Shown one piece after another: positions 1 to 6,713 of a DNA stretch of 25,576 nucleotides; positions within the stretch are counted from its first letter, which is position 1, and every line of letters begins with the position of its first letter. The translations under genes and the position numbers were made by a program. This stretch comes from Palsa-459 sp035937595 (GTDB lineage Bacteria > Actinomycetota > Acidimicrobiia > Acidimicrobiales > RAAP-2): positions 1 to 25,576 of the forward strand of contig DASZHS010000032.1 of the NCBI GenBank assembly GCA_035937595.1, written 5' to 3'. Below the pieces are notes generated by a model, which worked only from the letters and a program-made list of their open reading frames with translations, had not been told where the DNA came from and did not search any database.

Positions 1-54
1 ATCGCCGGGATGGGGTCGTGCCTTTCGTTGCCGACGTCGTCGGTCTTTCATGCC

Positions 55-324
55 TCAGAGTGAGTCAAGCTGCTCGTGCGGGTCCCATCCCTGCGGCGGG
101 CGCCTACTGACGCTCGACCAGGGCAGTCCCTTCTCGATCCAGGCACTGCGCCATACCTCGTAGCTCTGGCCAAGGTCATCGTCACTCACGCCGAACTCGA
201 AACCACACGAGGGGCAAATCTCGTACGAACCTCCACCTGTCGTTGGACTACGGGCAGGCTCGGCCAGCTCCGGGTAGCCGCAAATGTCAGTGCCACGTGT
301 CCCTAATCGCCGGGTGGGAGTCAT
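55..324 (-). CDS. Cys-rich zinc-ribbon-like small protein, probably 5'-truncated
   Basis: Encodes up to 89 residues. The core, with CPSCGFEFG at residues 37-45 followed by an acidic stretch and a YEVWRSAWIEKGLPW segment, resembles the small CPxCG...FEFG proteins often found among accessory genes; their function is not known to me. Homologues as I know them begin with a CPxCGYPEL knuckle. Here the corresponding text is TDICGYPEL (residues 12-20), so one of four expected metal ligands is missing and only C15, C37 and C40 remain. The ATG at 324 has no Shine-Dalgarno, and the first residues are encoded by the repeat copy at 300-315, so the natural start may have been lost there. It is antisense to the upstream region of the 2-TM gene at 422. 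It may be a decayed gene rather than a functional one. Confidence 0.6.
   Translation of the reverse strand: MTPTRRLGTRGTDICGYPELAEPARSPTTGGGSYEICPSCGFEFGVSDDDLGQSYEVWRSAWIEKGLPWSSVSRRPPQGWDPHEQLDSL
300..315. repeat. Boundary repeat, copy 2 (TCCCTRATCGCCGGGT)
   Basis: This 16-base element matches the one at 763-778 at 15 of 16 positions, in the same orientation. The sequence ATCGCCGGG at the very first bases of the window (1-9) looks like a third copy cut by the window edge. Copy 2 lies at the truncated 5' end of the zinc-ribbon gene. No inverted-repeat or transposase gene is attached to it. Its role as a recombination boundary is inference. Confidence 0.5.
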
Positions 325-421
325 GGCCCGCTTGCTGGGCTTGGACGTCAGCGACCGTCTTCCAGCGAGCTCTCCTCGGCGTCAGGGAGCGAATTCAGCA
401 CCTTCATGCAATTATGACGAA

Positions 422-769
422 ATGGTCAAGATCCGCGAGGAGGAAGCGGCATACGACCTCGCCGCATCACAACCTCTGGCCAGGGTTCTCCGGTTTGCCG
501 CAGCCCTGTTCGTGCTTCTTGGGCCGGTCGGGGCTTACTGGGAGGCTGCCAAGTCGCACATGCTCCATCTCGACGGGGCGACGGCATTCGTCGCAATTGT
601 CACGGTCATAGGCGCTTGGGCTCTGGCACTCATTCTGGCCGCACTCGGGTACCTGTTAGCCCTTCACTGTCACACGTTCCGGATCGTCCAAGAGATGCGG
701 TCGAATGACCGCCGCCAATCGCATGGCAGCGACGTCATCAACCCGCACGAGCCAACGGTGCGTCCCTGA
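422..769 (+). CDS. Small two-helix membrane protein, unknown function
   Basis: The protein has 115 residues from ATG 422. It has a charged N-terminus (MVKIREEEAAYDL), a hydrophobic helix at about residues 24-40, a short loop with HMLHLDG, and a second long helix at about 53-80, followed by a basic, polar tail. I do not recognise a family. The frame stays open upstream to 284, but that part would be antisense to the zinc-ribbon gene and reads as low-complexity Arg/Ser/Pro text, so I take 422. The TGA stop lies inside the boundary repeat at 763-778. Base composition is lower in GC than the chromosome to the right, in keeping with accessory DNA. Confidence 0.5.
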   Translation: MVKIREEEAAYDLAASQPLARVLRFAAALFVLLGPVGAYWEAAKSHMLHLDGATAFVAIVTVIGAWALALILAALGYLLALHCHTFRIVQEMRSNDRRQSHGSDVINPHEPTVRP

Positions 770-778
770 TCGCCGGGT
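763..778. repeat. Boundary repeat, copy 3 (TCCCTRATCGCCGGGT)
   Basis: This is the second full copy of the 16-base element, with G at the degenerate position. Its TGA is the stop codon of the membrane protein ending at 769, and copy 2 has TAA in the same place. Weaker look-alikes lie after the DinB gene (1342-1355, CCCGAACCCCGGGT) and after the propeller gene (2961-2971, CCCTGACCGCC). Confidence 0.5.
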
Positions 779-826
779 ATGCGCGCCAGCGGTGCTTCGT
801 CGATCGCGACGTCGCAACCTTCGCAG

Positions 827-832
827 TACATT
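827..832 (+). promoter_or_regulatory. Candidate -10 (TACATT) for the DinB gene
   Basis: TACATT matches the actinobacterial TANNNT -10 form and ends eight bases before the ATG at 841. That would give a nearly leaderless transcript, in keeping with the absence of a Shine-Dalgarno. No convincing -35 was seen. Confidence 0.35.
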
Positions 833-840
833 CGATCCGG

Positions 841-1323
841 ATGCCCGATCGACGCACCCCACTCAATCTGACGAGTGAGAAGGAGACGCTCGAGGAGTTC
901 CTGGACTACCTCAGAGATTCGGTCATCCTGAAGCTTGAAGGGCTGGACGAAGCATCAGCCCGCCACTCCCCTGTCCCTTCGGGGACGTCCTTGCTTTGGC
1001 TCGTGAAGCACCTGACGGGCGTGGAGCTGGCTTGGTTCCAATATGCCTTCGCTGGCGTTCCACCCTCGGGAACGGACCCAAGTCAGCTCTTGGAGCAAGA
1101 CAACATTGCGTCAGTGCTCGCGGACTATCGGGATGCCATCGAGACCAGTAGGGAGATCCTGAAGGACTGCAATGATCTCGAGTCGCTCTGCGCCAGGGGA
1201 CTCGTGACAAAGGCTCCGCTATCCCTCCGATGGGTGCTCGTGCACATGGTCGAGGAGACAGCGCGTCACGCCGGTCATGCCGACATCCTCCGAGAACAGA
1301 TCGACGGTCTAACAGGTCGATAG
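841..1323 (+). CDS. DinB superfamily (DUF664-type) protein
   Basis: The protein has 160 residues, the usual length for this four-helix-bundle family of metal-dependent proteins, some of which are thiol transferases and most of which are uncharacterised. The family signature is clear: a helix with WLVKHLTGVELAWF (H57) and a late helix with VHMVEETARHAGHADILRE (H135, H143, H146). H57, H143 and H146 are the likely metal triad. There is no signal peptide or membrane segment, so it is cytoplasmic. The start at 841 has no ribosome-binding site but has a TANNNT box just upstream. It lies in the island between a repeat at 763-778 and a weaker repeat-like sequence at 1342-1355, and has no functional partner next to it. 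The family call is firm; the substrate cannot be named. Confidence 0.85.
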   Translation: MPDRRTPLNLTSEKETLEEFLDYLRDSVILKLEGLDEASARHSPVPSGTSLLWLVKHLTGVELAWFQYAFAGVPPSGTDPSQLLEQDNIASVLADYRDAIETSREILKDCNDLESLCARGLVTKAPLSLRWVLVHMVEETARHAGHADILREQIDGLTGR

Positions 1324-1437
1324 CGGATCCGAGTGCCTGCCCCCGAACCCCGGGTCTGTGTCGCAGGGCGGCCAGTGTCGTAGTGCCGCCCACGAAATTC
1401 CTCCGGCACAGAGGGGAGGGACCCTAATAAATCAGGC

Positions 1438-1719
1438 TCATCGGAGCACTCGGGGGCGTTTACCGCCGAGGGATGTCCCGAGAAGGAGGACAGACACAAT
1501 ACCCCAGGCTCCCGCAATCCCGATCCACACGAAAAGCATCTCTGTGCCACTCAGGGCCACGGGAGCCGGGCTCTGTAGGGGGGCGTACCCGATCCCAACC
1601 GACATGTGAGCCGTCGCATACGTCGCCGCGACCCAGAACCCTACGGCGAGACCCATGACGCCAAGGGCGACCACGAGGGCGACACGCTGCGCTGTGCCCA
1701 GATGCAACATCTCGTCCAT
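1438..1719 (-). CDS. Small two-helix membrane protein, unknown function
   Basis: The protein has 93 residues. There is an N-terminal amphipathic stretch, a hydrophobic helix at about residues 12-34, a short exposed loop (SVGIGYAPLQSPAPV), a second helix at about 60-82, and a basic tail (GGKRPRVLR). This pattern suggests two membrane spans with a small loop between them. I do not recognise a family. The start ATG at 1719 lacks a clear Shine-Dalgarno. It points away from the secreted propeller gene at 1888, with a 168-base shared upstream region. It has the lower GC of the island and could be a cassette-type gene. Confidence 0.5.
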   Translation of the reverse strand: MDEMLHLGTAQRVALVVALGVMGLAVGFWVAATYATAHMSVGIGYAPLQSPAPVALSGTEMLFVWIGIAGAWGIVSVLLLGTSLGGKRPRVLR

Positions 1720-1887
1720 TCTTGCATCCAGTTCTCACTTCGTCATTCGAACCTGCTACGCGGCGAGAACGTTGTGAGTGCCCCTCAACGCTGCCGGGTT
1801 GTGGTCGCTTCCCCGCCCGACGCCGCTGCGGTAGCGCTGGTAAATCCGTAACGACGGATCTGTCTCCGCGGTGCCACACTGGATGAG

Positions 1888-2910
1888 ATGAGGAGCATGA
1901 GAGCGGGCTTGGTGATTGCGGTGATGCTCCTCGGCGTCACGGCTCCGGTGATGCGCGCGAACGCGAGCCAGTCAGACCCCCTTGCCTCCTTGCCGATCAC
2001 TGCAATCGGCTGCACCCCTGCGAACGTCTGCGTTGGGGCGGCCCCGGGCAATCCCGCGAGGTTCGCCTGGAGTCAGGACGGCGGTGCGTGGACCACTGCC
2101 ACTGCCCCCGCGCTCCGCACGAGCGGCGTTGGTCAGCTCTCCATCGCATGCTCTCGTTTCGGATGCCTCCTGGCCGGCGCGAGCGGCAACCACGTCGCGA
2201 CGTGGCTCTTCGATCCGCGAACCCACCGGATCAGCGCCTCACGTTGGAGGTTGGCCGGGATTGGCACGAGCTCTGTCAGCTGTCGGCCGTCGGGCAGCTG
2301 TGCTCTGCTCAGCTACACCGAAGCCACGAGGACGATCGGGTACCTCGCGCTTTCGCGTGATGGCGGGCGGCGCTGGTTCGCCCAACGCCCGATCATCAGC
2401 CGCGATGGTTGGAGTTGGACGTTGTCCATCACGGACATGACGTGCACCGACCTCGCGAGCTGCCTCGTGGTCGGCGGCTCGGGCGGCACGATCAACGCGC
2501 TTGGGATTGCACGCACCACGGACGGTGGCGAGGACTGGAGCGCCGGGGTCAACGGCAGCCTCCTGCCCGCCAGCACGATCTCGTGTGCGGGAGCTGGTGA
2601 GTGCTTCGTGGTCAACTGGCTGGACGCCGATCCCTCTTATCGGCTCATCATGACCAGCAACGCCGGTCGCACCTGGCGCCACGTCGCCGCGGTCCCGCGC
2701 GCCTTGACAGGAGGGCTGGCCTGCACGACCACTGGACGCTGCACGACGGGTGGCGCTGCACCGCGGGGGTGGCCCTGGTTCGCGGCGATGCCAACGCAAG
2801 TGCTGGCTGATGCGAGGGCCCTGCAGCCGGTAGTCGGCTGCGGCGCCCGATGGTGCGCCGCAGCGCTTGACAAGCGGGTCATCGAGTTCAGAGCCCCCGG
2901 CGCCCATTAG
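1888..2910 (+). CDS. Secreted Cys-pair propeller protein with Asp-box-like motifs
   Basis: The protein has 340 residues. It begins with a signal peptide (basic MRSMR, a hydrophobic run to about residue 20, likely cleavage near ANA-S at 26-27). The mature part has seven Cys pairs spaced five or six residues apart: C42/C48, C88/C93, C132/C138, C186/C192, C233/C239, C279/C285 and C318/C323. They recur every 39 to 54 residues. Between them are Asp-box-like motifs: SQDGGAW (62-68), SRDGGRRW (156-163), TTDGGEDW (210-217) and the degenerate TSNAGRTW (256-263). Asp boxes (SxDxGxxW) mark blade turns in sialidase-like and VPS10-like propellers. I infer a seven-bladed, disulfide-stapled extracellular propeller. 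No catalytic residues of sialidase can be claimed. The ATG follows GATGAG with weak Shine-Dalgarno character. Confidence 0.8.
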   Translation: MRSMRAGLVIAVMLLGVTAPVMRANASQSDPLASLPITAIGCTPANVCVGAAPGNPARFAWSQDGGAWTTATAPALRTSGVGQLSIACSRFGCLLAGASGNHVATWLFDPRTHRISASRWRLAGIGTSSVSCRPSGSCALLSYTEATRTIGYLALSRDGGRRWFAQRPIISRDGWSWTLSITDMTCTDLASCLVVGGSGGTINALGIARTTDGGEDWSAGVNGSLLPASTISCAGAGECFVVNWLDADPSYRLIMTSNAGRTWRHVAAVPRALTGGLACTTTGRCTTGGAAPRGWPWFAAMPTQVLADARALQPVVGCGARWCAAALDKRVIEFRAPGAH

Positions 2911-2939
2911 AGGCGCCTGTGCGACTCCAGTGAGCCGTT

Positions 2940-2980
2940 GCACCAACTAACGGTTGGGTGCCCTGACCGCCAGCTCAGGG
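2940..2980. terminator. Two tandem hairpins between convergent genes
   Basis: The 143-base gap between the propeller gene (plus) and the integrase (minus) holds two stem-loops. The first is GCACCAAC / GTTGGGTGC (2940-2961), with one bulged G. The second is CCCTGA / TCAGGG (2961-2966 with 2975-2980), with an eight-base loop. There is no T-run, as is common for high-GC actinobacterial terminators. The likely role is bidirectional termination. Confidence 0.4.
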
Positions 2981-3053
2981 TCGGGCCCGGGCAAGTGACG
3001 TAGCAAGAGCAGCCGCTGGGCAAGAGATCAAAACCGCGCCTCGGTGCTGGCAG

Positions 3054-4232
3054 TCAAGACGTTTCGGCCGCCTTCCGTACAGCCAACGCCGACGACAAGA
3101 CTTCCCCCAGTGCTTTAGCGGCGCCGCGATCGGTTCCAGGAACGAAGTGTGCGTACACGTTGAGGGTCGTGCTTGCGTTGCGATGGCCAAGGCGACCCGC
3201 AACAGTGCGCACGTCGACGCCGGCTGCCAAGAGCCTCGTCGCAACGTAGTGACGAAGATCGTGGAGGCGAATCCCGTGGATCCCCACCTCGTGGCATAGC
3301 TTGCGAAATGCTCTCGTCGTCGAGTCAGGTCGCCAGGGGACGACGCACTCGACGTCGTGGGAGAACACGAATGCCGACCTTGAAACAGACGTGGCGGAGG
3401 CGTTCGCGCGCACGTCCTGTCGATCAAAGTGCGAGCGAAGCATCCCGATCGTAGACGAATCCAAAGCGACGCAGCGGGTTTGATGGGTCTTGGTCCCCTG
3501 CTCGATCAACTTTCCATTGGCAATGACGATGCCCCGCTCGATGGTGACCGTGGCCGACACGAGGTCGACATCGCTTCTTCGCATCGCGAGAAGCTCTCCT
3601 CGTCGAGCGCCCGTCGAAGATGCGAGCCAGATGAAAGCCGTCAGATCTGGGTCCGTCGCTTCAGCGAACTGGAGTAGACGGACGAGTTCATCCGGTGACG
3701 GAGGTGAGAGCACCCGTGCTCGAACGCGGGGAGGAGAGGCGTCGAGGGCAGGATTGTGACTCAGCCATCCCCACCTGACTCCTTGGGTCAGGGCACGTCG
3801 GACGATCCCGTGGATTCTGCGGATCGTGGCTGGGGCGTAGGGGCCGCTTGGCCCGCCCCGCTCGAGAAGGCTCCGGTAGAAGCGATCGAGGTCCGCAGTG
3901 GTGATCCTGGACGCCTGCAGAGCCCCCAGAGCCGGGATGATGGGCTTCCTCAGGTAGCCGAGGGTCGTGTCGACGGTCTTCGGCGAGAAGCTCGGCGCCG
4001 CGTGAGCGAGCCACTCGTTGAAGAGCGCCTCCATTGTCCCCTCGCTGGCCGTCCGTGGCGTCAGACGCTCCACCTCGATGGCCAAGGCGGCGAGCGCCCT
4101 CCCGGCCTGCCGCTGGCCGCCGTGGAAGGTCCGCTCCATGTACCGCTTGCGCCCGGACTTGGGATCCCGGCCGACGTAGACACGCAGCTGCCAGGAGTTC
4201 TCGCCGCGCCGGCGCATCGAACCGGGCATCAT
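3054..4232 (-). CDS. Tyrosine recombinase (phage-type integrase) of the tRNA-Glu island
   Basis: The protein has 392 residues. It starts with an arm-binding domain (WQLRVYVGRDPKSGRKR, residues 14-30, and RTFHGG). A SAM-like core-binding domain follows (about 66-160), then the catalytic domain (about 178-365). All catalytic residues are visible: R210 in TGARRGEL, K248, H324 and R327 in HDLRH, H350 in GHRNASTT, and nucleophile Y360 in NVYAHF. It is therefore likely active. A GGGAGG Shine-Dalgarno lies just upstream of two adjacent ATGs (4232 and 4229); the second has the better spacing. The gene lies 169 bases from the 3' end of tRNA-Glu and is transcribed away from it, the usual layout for an element integrated in a tRNA 3' end. 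GC is below that of the chromosomal genes to the right. Confidence 0.93.
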   Translation of the reverse strand: MMPGSMRRRGENSWQLRVYVGRDPKSGRKRYMERTFHGGQRQAGRALAALAIEVERLTPRTASEGTMEALFNEWLAHAAPSFSPKTVDTTLGYLRKPIIPALGALQASRITTADLDRFYRSLLERGGPSGPYAPATIRRIHGIVRRALTQGVRWGWLSHNPALDASPPRVRARVLSPPSPDELVRLLQFAEATDPDLTAFIWLASSTGARRGELLAMRRSDVDLVSATVTIERGIVIANGKLIEQGTKTHQTRCVALDSSTIGMLRSHFDRQDVRANASATSVSRSAFVFSHDVECVVPWRPDSTTRAFRKLCHEVGIHGIRLHDLRHYVATRLLAAGVDVRTVAGRLGHRNASTTLNVYAHFVPGTDRGAAKALGEVLSSALAVRKAAETS

Positions 4233-4271
4233 CGACCTCCCGCACGCAAGGGTCGGTGCTTTGGCGCGCGG

Positions 4272-4309
4272 GCAGCGACCGTCCGCAGCGACTGCCCCTG
4301 CGAAGCGAC
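4272..4309. repeat. Direct repeats GCAGCGAC between integrase and tRNA-Glu
   Basis: GCAGCGAC occurs at 4272-4279 and 4285-4292, with a variant GAAGCGAC at 4302-4309, all in the same orientation. They lie between the integrase start and the tRNA, where arm-type integrase sites or excisionase sites would be expected. This role is inference from position only. Confidence 0.35.
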
Positions 4310-4322
4310 GGCCCCCGCGAGT

Positions 4323-4343
4323 GGATGGACAGCGGGATGGACA
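4323..4343. repeat. Direct repeat pair GGATGGACA, 12-base period
   Basis: There are two exact copies, at 4323-4331 and 4335-4343, about 60-80 bases from the tRNA 3' end and inside the presumed attachment region. The close spacing on one DNA face would suit a protein-binding array. It has the same caveat as the neighbouring GCAGCGAC repeats. Confidence 0.35.
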
Positions 4344-4401
4344 ACACGGCGGATCCGGACGCGGTCGGCACCGATAAACCGCCGCTGAACAGGCGTTTTG
4401 C

Positions 4402-4424
4402 TGGCAGCCCCAACGGGATTCGAA
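4402..4424. other. Candidate attachment site: 3' end of tRNA-Glu
   Basis: The 3' acceptor and T-arm part of tRNA-Glu is the junction between island and chromosome. The integrase, its flanking direct repeats and the drop in GC all lie on this side. I found no second copy of the tRNA 3' end between 1 and 4401, so the other end of the island must be further left. The exact crossover cannot be set from one end. Confidence 0.5.
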
Positions 4425-4477
4425 CCCGTGTCGCCACCTTGAGAGGGTGGTGTCCTAGGCCACTAGACGATGGGGCC
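4402..4477 (-). tRNA. tRNA-Glu (CTC)
   Basis: A complete 76-base cloverleaf is visible on the minus strand. The acceptor stem GGCCCCA pairs with TGGGGCT (one G-T pair). The anticodon stem CCACC/GGTGG encloses the loop CTCTCAA with anticodon CTC. The T arm is ACGGG-TTCGAAT-CCCGT, the discriminator is G, and the 3' CCA is encoded. It lies 37 bases downstream of tRNA-Gln and is probably cotranscribed with it. Its 3' half adjoins the island integrase, so it is the likely integration target. Integration has left the tRNA intact. Confidence 0.97.
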
Positions 4478-4514
4478 GTGCTCGGCCGTCTGCCGAGGCA
4501 GCGCGACCGGCTCG

Positions 4515-4585
4515 CTCGGGGGGAAGGACTCGAACCCTCAATAACAGGGCCAGAACCTGTCGTGTTGCCGATTACACCACCCCCG
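4515..4585 (-). tRNA. tRNA-Gln (CTG)
   Basis: This is a 71-base cloverleaf on the minus strand without encoded CCA. Acceptor TCGGGGG pairs with CCCCCGA. The anticodon stem ACAGG/CCTGT holds the loop TTCTGGC with anticodon CTG. The T arm is GAGGG-TTCGAGT-CCTTC, and the discriminator is G. It lies between the YdcF-like gene and tRNA-Glu, downstream of gltX. In bacteria without glutaminyl-tRNA synthetase, this tRNA is first charged with glutamate by GltX and then amidated by GatCAB. Neither GlnRS nor Gat genes are in the window. Confidence 0.96.
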
Positions 4586-4598
4586 ATTGGGCCTGCGC

Positions 4599-4604
4599 AG
4601 GCTA
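4599..4604 (-). promoter_or_regulatory. Candidate -10 (TAGCCT) for the tRNA-Gln/tRNA-Glu pair
   Basis: TAGCCT on the minus strand ends 13 bases before the mature 5' end of tRNA-Gln, which would give a short 5' leader. It overlaps one arm of a perfect 12-base palindrome, GCCTGCGCAGGC (4591-4602). The -35 is weak, so readthrough from gltX-ydcF is also possible. Confidence 0.4.
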
Positions 4605-4647
4605 GCCGACGGGGTGCTCGGCGAGCCACCATCGCGTCCCGCGACGC

Positions 4648-5268
4648 TCAGAGGTGCGACAGCGTGCCGTAGCCGATGATCCGACCGGCGGCGACCTCCA
4701 CGGACTCCTTGACGAGGTAGCCGAGCTCGGCGGCACCCCGGATCGGCGAGTGCTGCGAGGGCGTCGGCGACGGCGAGAACCCGTAGGACGAGACGATGGC
4801 CATCGCCCGGTCCTCATGGAAGGGGTCGGTGACCACGAGGACGGAGTGGACGCCGCGCACCCGCAGCGCCGGGGCGACCGAGCCCACGTTGTCCCAGGAG
4901 TCCGAGCCGCTGCCGATCACGATGGCGCTCTTCGGCACGCCGTTCGTCTGGGACTCCAGCCACGTCGCCGAGATCTGCCCCTCCGTATACCGGTCGCCGG
5001 GTCGCTTGCCGCCGGTGACCGCAACGACCGGCGCGAGCCCGCTCTGGTACAGCTGGAGCGCGCGGTCGAGCCGAGCCTCGAGATCGGGTGCCGGGGTGAG
5101 GTAGTTCGCCGCGGTGCCGAACACGAGGATCGCGTCGGCGGGGTGCGGATCGTTCGCGTGGCTCGTCATCCACACCTGGACGAAGGTCACGGCGACGTAC
5201 ACGAGGACCACGGCGAGGACGGCGCCCAGGATCTTGAGCGCGAGCTTGACCGGCGCCAGCAGCATCAT
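4648..5268 (-). CDS. YdcF/SanA-like (DUF218) membrane-anchored protein
   Basis: The protein has 206 residues. One N-terminal membrane helix (about 8-32) is followed by a DUF218 domain. The domain opens with DAILVFGTAAN (residues 45-55), has the LEARLDRALQLYQSG helix and VVAVTGGKRPGD (81-92), then EGQISATWL, and ends with the VTDPFHEDRAMAI segment that is typical of the family. DUF218 proteins are Rossmann-like; some are linked to cell-envelope integrity, but the reaction is not known. The orientation (N-in, domain outside) is inferred. The ATG overlaps the gltX stop as ATGA, so translation is probably coupled to gltX. Confidence 0.88.
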   Translation of the reverse strand: MMLLAPVKLALKILGAVLAVVLVYVAVTFVQVWMTSHANDPHPADAILVFGTAANYLTPAPDLEARLDRALQLYQSGLAPVVAVTGGKRPGDRYTEGQISATWLESQTNGVPKSAIVIGSGSDSWDNVGSVAPALRVRGVHSVLVVTDPFHEDRAMAIVSSYGFSPSPTPSQHSPIRGAAELGYLVKESVEVAAGRIIGYGTLSHL

Positions 5269-6710
5269 CCAGCGTCGCGGAGCGCGGCGGCGACCCGCCG
5301 CCGCACCTCGTCGCGGCCGAGGAGCGCCATGGACTCGAAGAGCGGTGGCCCGATCGAGCGCCCGGTGACCGCCACGCGGACCGGGGCCTGCGCGCGCCGC
5401 AGGGCGAGGTCGTGGCGCTCGCCCACCTCGACGAGCACCGCGTGCAGCGCCGCGGCGTCGAAGTCGGCCGTCGCGAGCGTCGCGAGCGCGTCAGCGAGCA
5501 CGGCGGCGGCCAGGGGCTGGTTGCGGATCGCTTTGTCGAACGCCTGGGGGTCTCGCGGCGGGTCTTCGAGGAAGAGGAAGTCGACCATCGGCGCCACCTC
5601 GCCGAGCGTGGCGACGCGCTCCTGGACGAGCGGCGCGATCGACCGAAAGACCGCCTCGTCGAATCGCTCCGGTGGCCACGGAGGAGCCTGTCCCTCTGGC
5701 GACCACTCGCCCGGGGTGGGTGCGACCCAGGGACGACACGCCGCGATGAACGCGTCGAGGTCGAGGTCGCGGATGTACTCGCCGTTGAGATGGGTGAGCT
5801 TCGCGACGTCGAAGAAGGCGGGGGCATGGTTCACGTCCTCGAGCGCGAACTGCGCGACGAGCGTCGCGCGGTCGACCTTCTCCTCGTCGCCGCGGGGGCT
5901 CCATCCGAGCAAGGCGAGGAAGTTCACGATCGCGTCGGCGAGGTAGCCCTGGTCTCGGTAGGACTCGAGCGAGACCGGGTCACGGCGCTTGGAGAGCTTC
6001 TTGCGCTGCTCGTTGACGAGGAGCGGGACGGTCGCGAAGGCCGGCGTCAGCGCGACGTGGTCCTCGACGTGATCGAGCGCCGCGGCGAGCATCAGTTGCT
6101 TCGGCGCGTTGGCGAGGTGCTCCGGGCCGCGGATCACGTGGGTGATCGCCATCGCGCGGTCGTCAACCAGGTTCGACAGGGCGAAGAGCACCGTGCCGTT
6201 GGAGCGCACGACGACGAAGTCCTCGATGGCGTCGTTCGGGAACTCGACGTCGCCGAGGATCACGTCGTGCACGACCGTCACGCCCTCGTCTTGGACCCGG
6301 AAGCGGAGTGCCACCCCGGGCCCCCTCGCGAGGCCGCGATCCCGGCAGTGCCCGTCGTAGCCGGTGCGCCCGGTGCCCTCGAGGCGCGCTTCGATCGCCT
6401 CGCGCGTGCAGTCGCAGCCGTAGAGCGCGCCGGCGTCGAAGAGCCGCTGGGCGGCCTCGCGGTGCGCCGGGGCGAACTGGCTCTGGCGCACGGGGGGCTC
6501 GTCGGGCGAGAGCCCGAGCCAGTCGAGGGCGTCCACGATGCCGTCCACCCACTCCTCGCGGTCGCGCGCCTCGTCGGTGTCCTCGATGCGCAGCAGGAAC
6601 GCGCCGCCGTGGCGGCGGGTGAAGAGCCAGTTGAACAGCGCGGTCCGTGCGGTGCCGACGTGGAAGAACCCGGTGGGCGAGGGCGCGATCCGGACGCGTG
6701 GCGCGCCCAC
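5265..6710 (-). CDS. gltX: Glutamyl-tRNA synthetase
   Basis: The 481-residue class I synthetase attaches glutamate to tRNA-Glu, using ATP, in the cytoplasm. The HIGH-type motif is PSPTGFFHVGT (10-20) and the KMSKS-type motif is KKLSKRRDP (237-245). The family signature RIEDTD is at 41-46. A partial zinc-knuckle is visible with C99, C101 and C122. The usual C-terminal helical anticodon-binding part follows. The start is a GTG at 6710, three bases after the ferredoxin stop, with an AGAGG Shine-Dalgarno inside the ferredoxin tail. tRNA-Gln and tRNA-Glu lie just downstream on the same strand. The enzyme is therefore likely the non-discriminating form that also loads tRNA-Gln, but this is inference from context, not from anticodon-recognition residues. 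Confidence 0.97.
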   Translation of the reverse strand: MGAPRVRIAPSPTGFFHVGTARTALFNWLFTRRHGGAFLLRIEDTDEARDREEWVDGIVDALDWLGLSPDEPPVRQSQFAPAHREAAQRLFDAGALYGCDCTREAIEARLEGTGRTGYDGHCRDRGLARGPGVALRFRVQDEGVTVVHDVILGDVEFPNDAIEDFVVVRSNGTVLFALSNLVDDRAMAITHVIRGPEHLANAPKQLMLAAALDHVEDHVALTPAFATVPLLVNEQRKKLSKRRDPVSLESYRDQGYLADAIVNFLALLGWSPRGDEEKVDRATLVAQFALEDVNHAPAFFDVAKLTHLNGEYIRDLDLDAFIAACRPWVAPTPGEWSPEGQAPPWPPERFDEAVFRSIAPLVQERVATLGEVAPMVDFLFLEDPPRDPQAFDKAIRNQPLAAAVLADALATLATADFDAAALHAVLVEVGERHDLALRRAQAPVRVAVTGRSIGPPLFESMALLGRDEVRRRVAAALRDAG

Positions 6711-6713
6711 CTC

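Noticed and set aside
284..421. Upstream extension of the two-helix membrane protein to ATG 284
   Set aside because: The added text is antisense to the zinc-ribbon gene and of low complexity, and there is no ribosome-binding site at 284.
1324..1437. Intergenic stretch searched for RNA genes
   Set aside because: Apart from the weak repeat-like sequence at 1342-1355 and CCCTAAT at 1422-1428, I see no tRNA-like fold, riboswitch or open frame.
2935..2980. Possible integron attC site at the bulged hairpin after the propeller gene
   Set aside because: GTTGGGT fits the GTTRRRY end, but the partner CACCAAC does not fit RYYYAAC at its first base, and the whole structure is only 22 bases instead of at least about 57. 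It reads better as a terminator pair.
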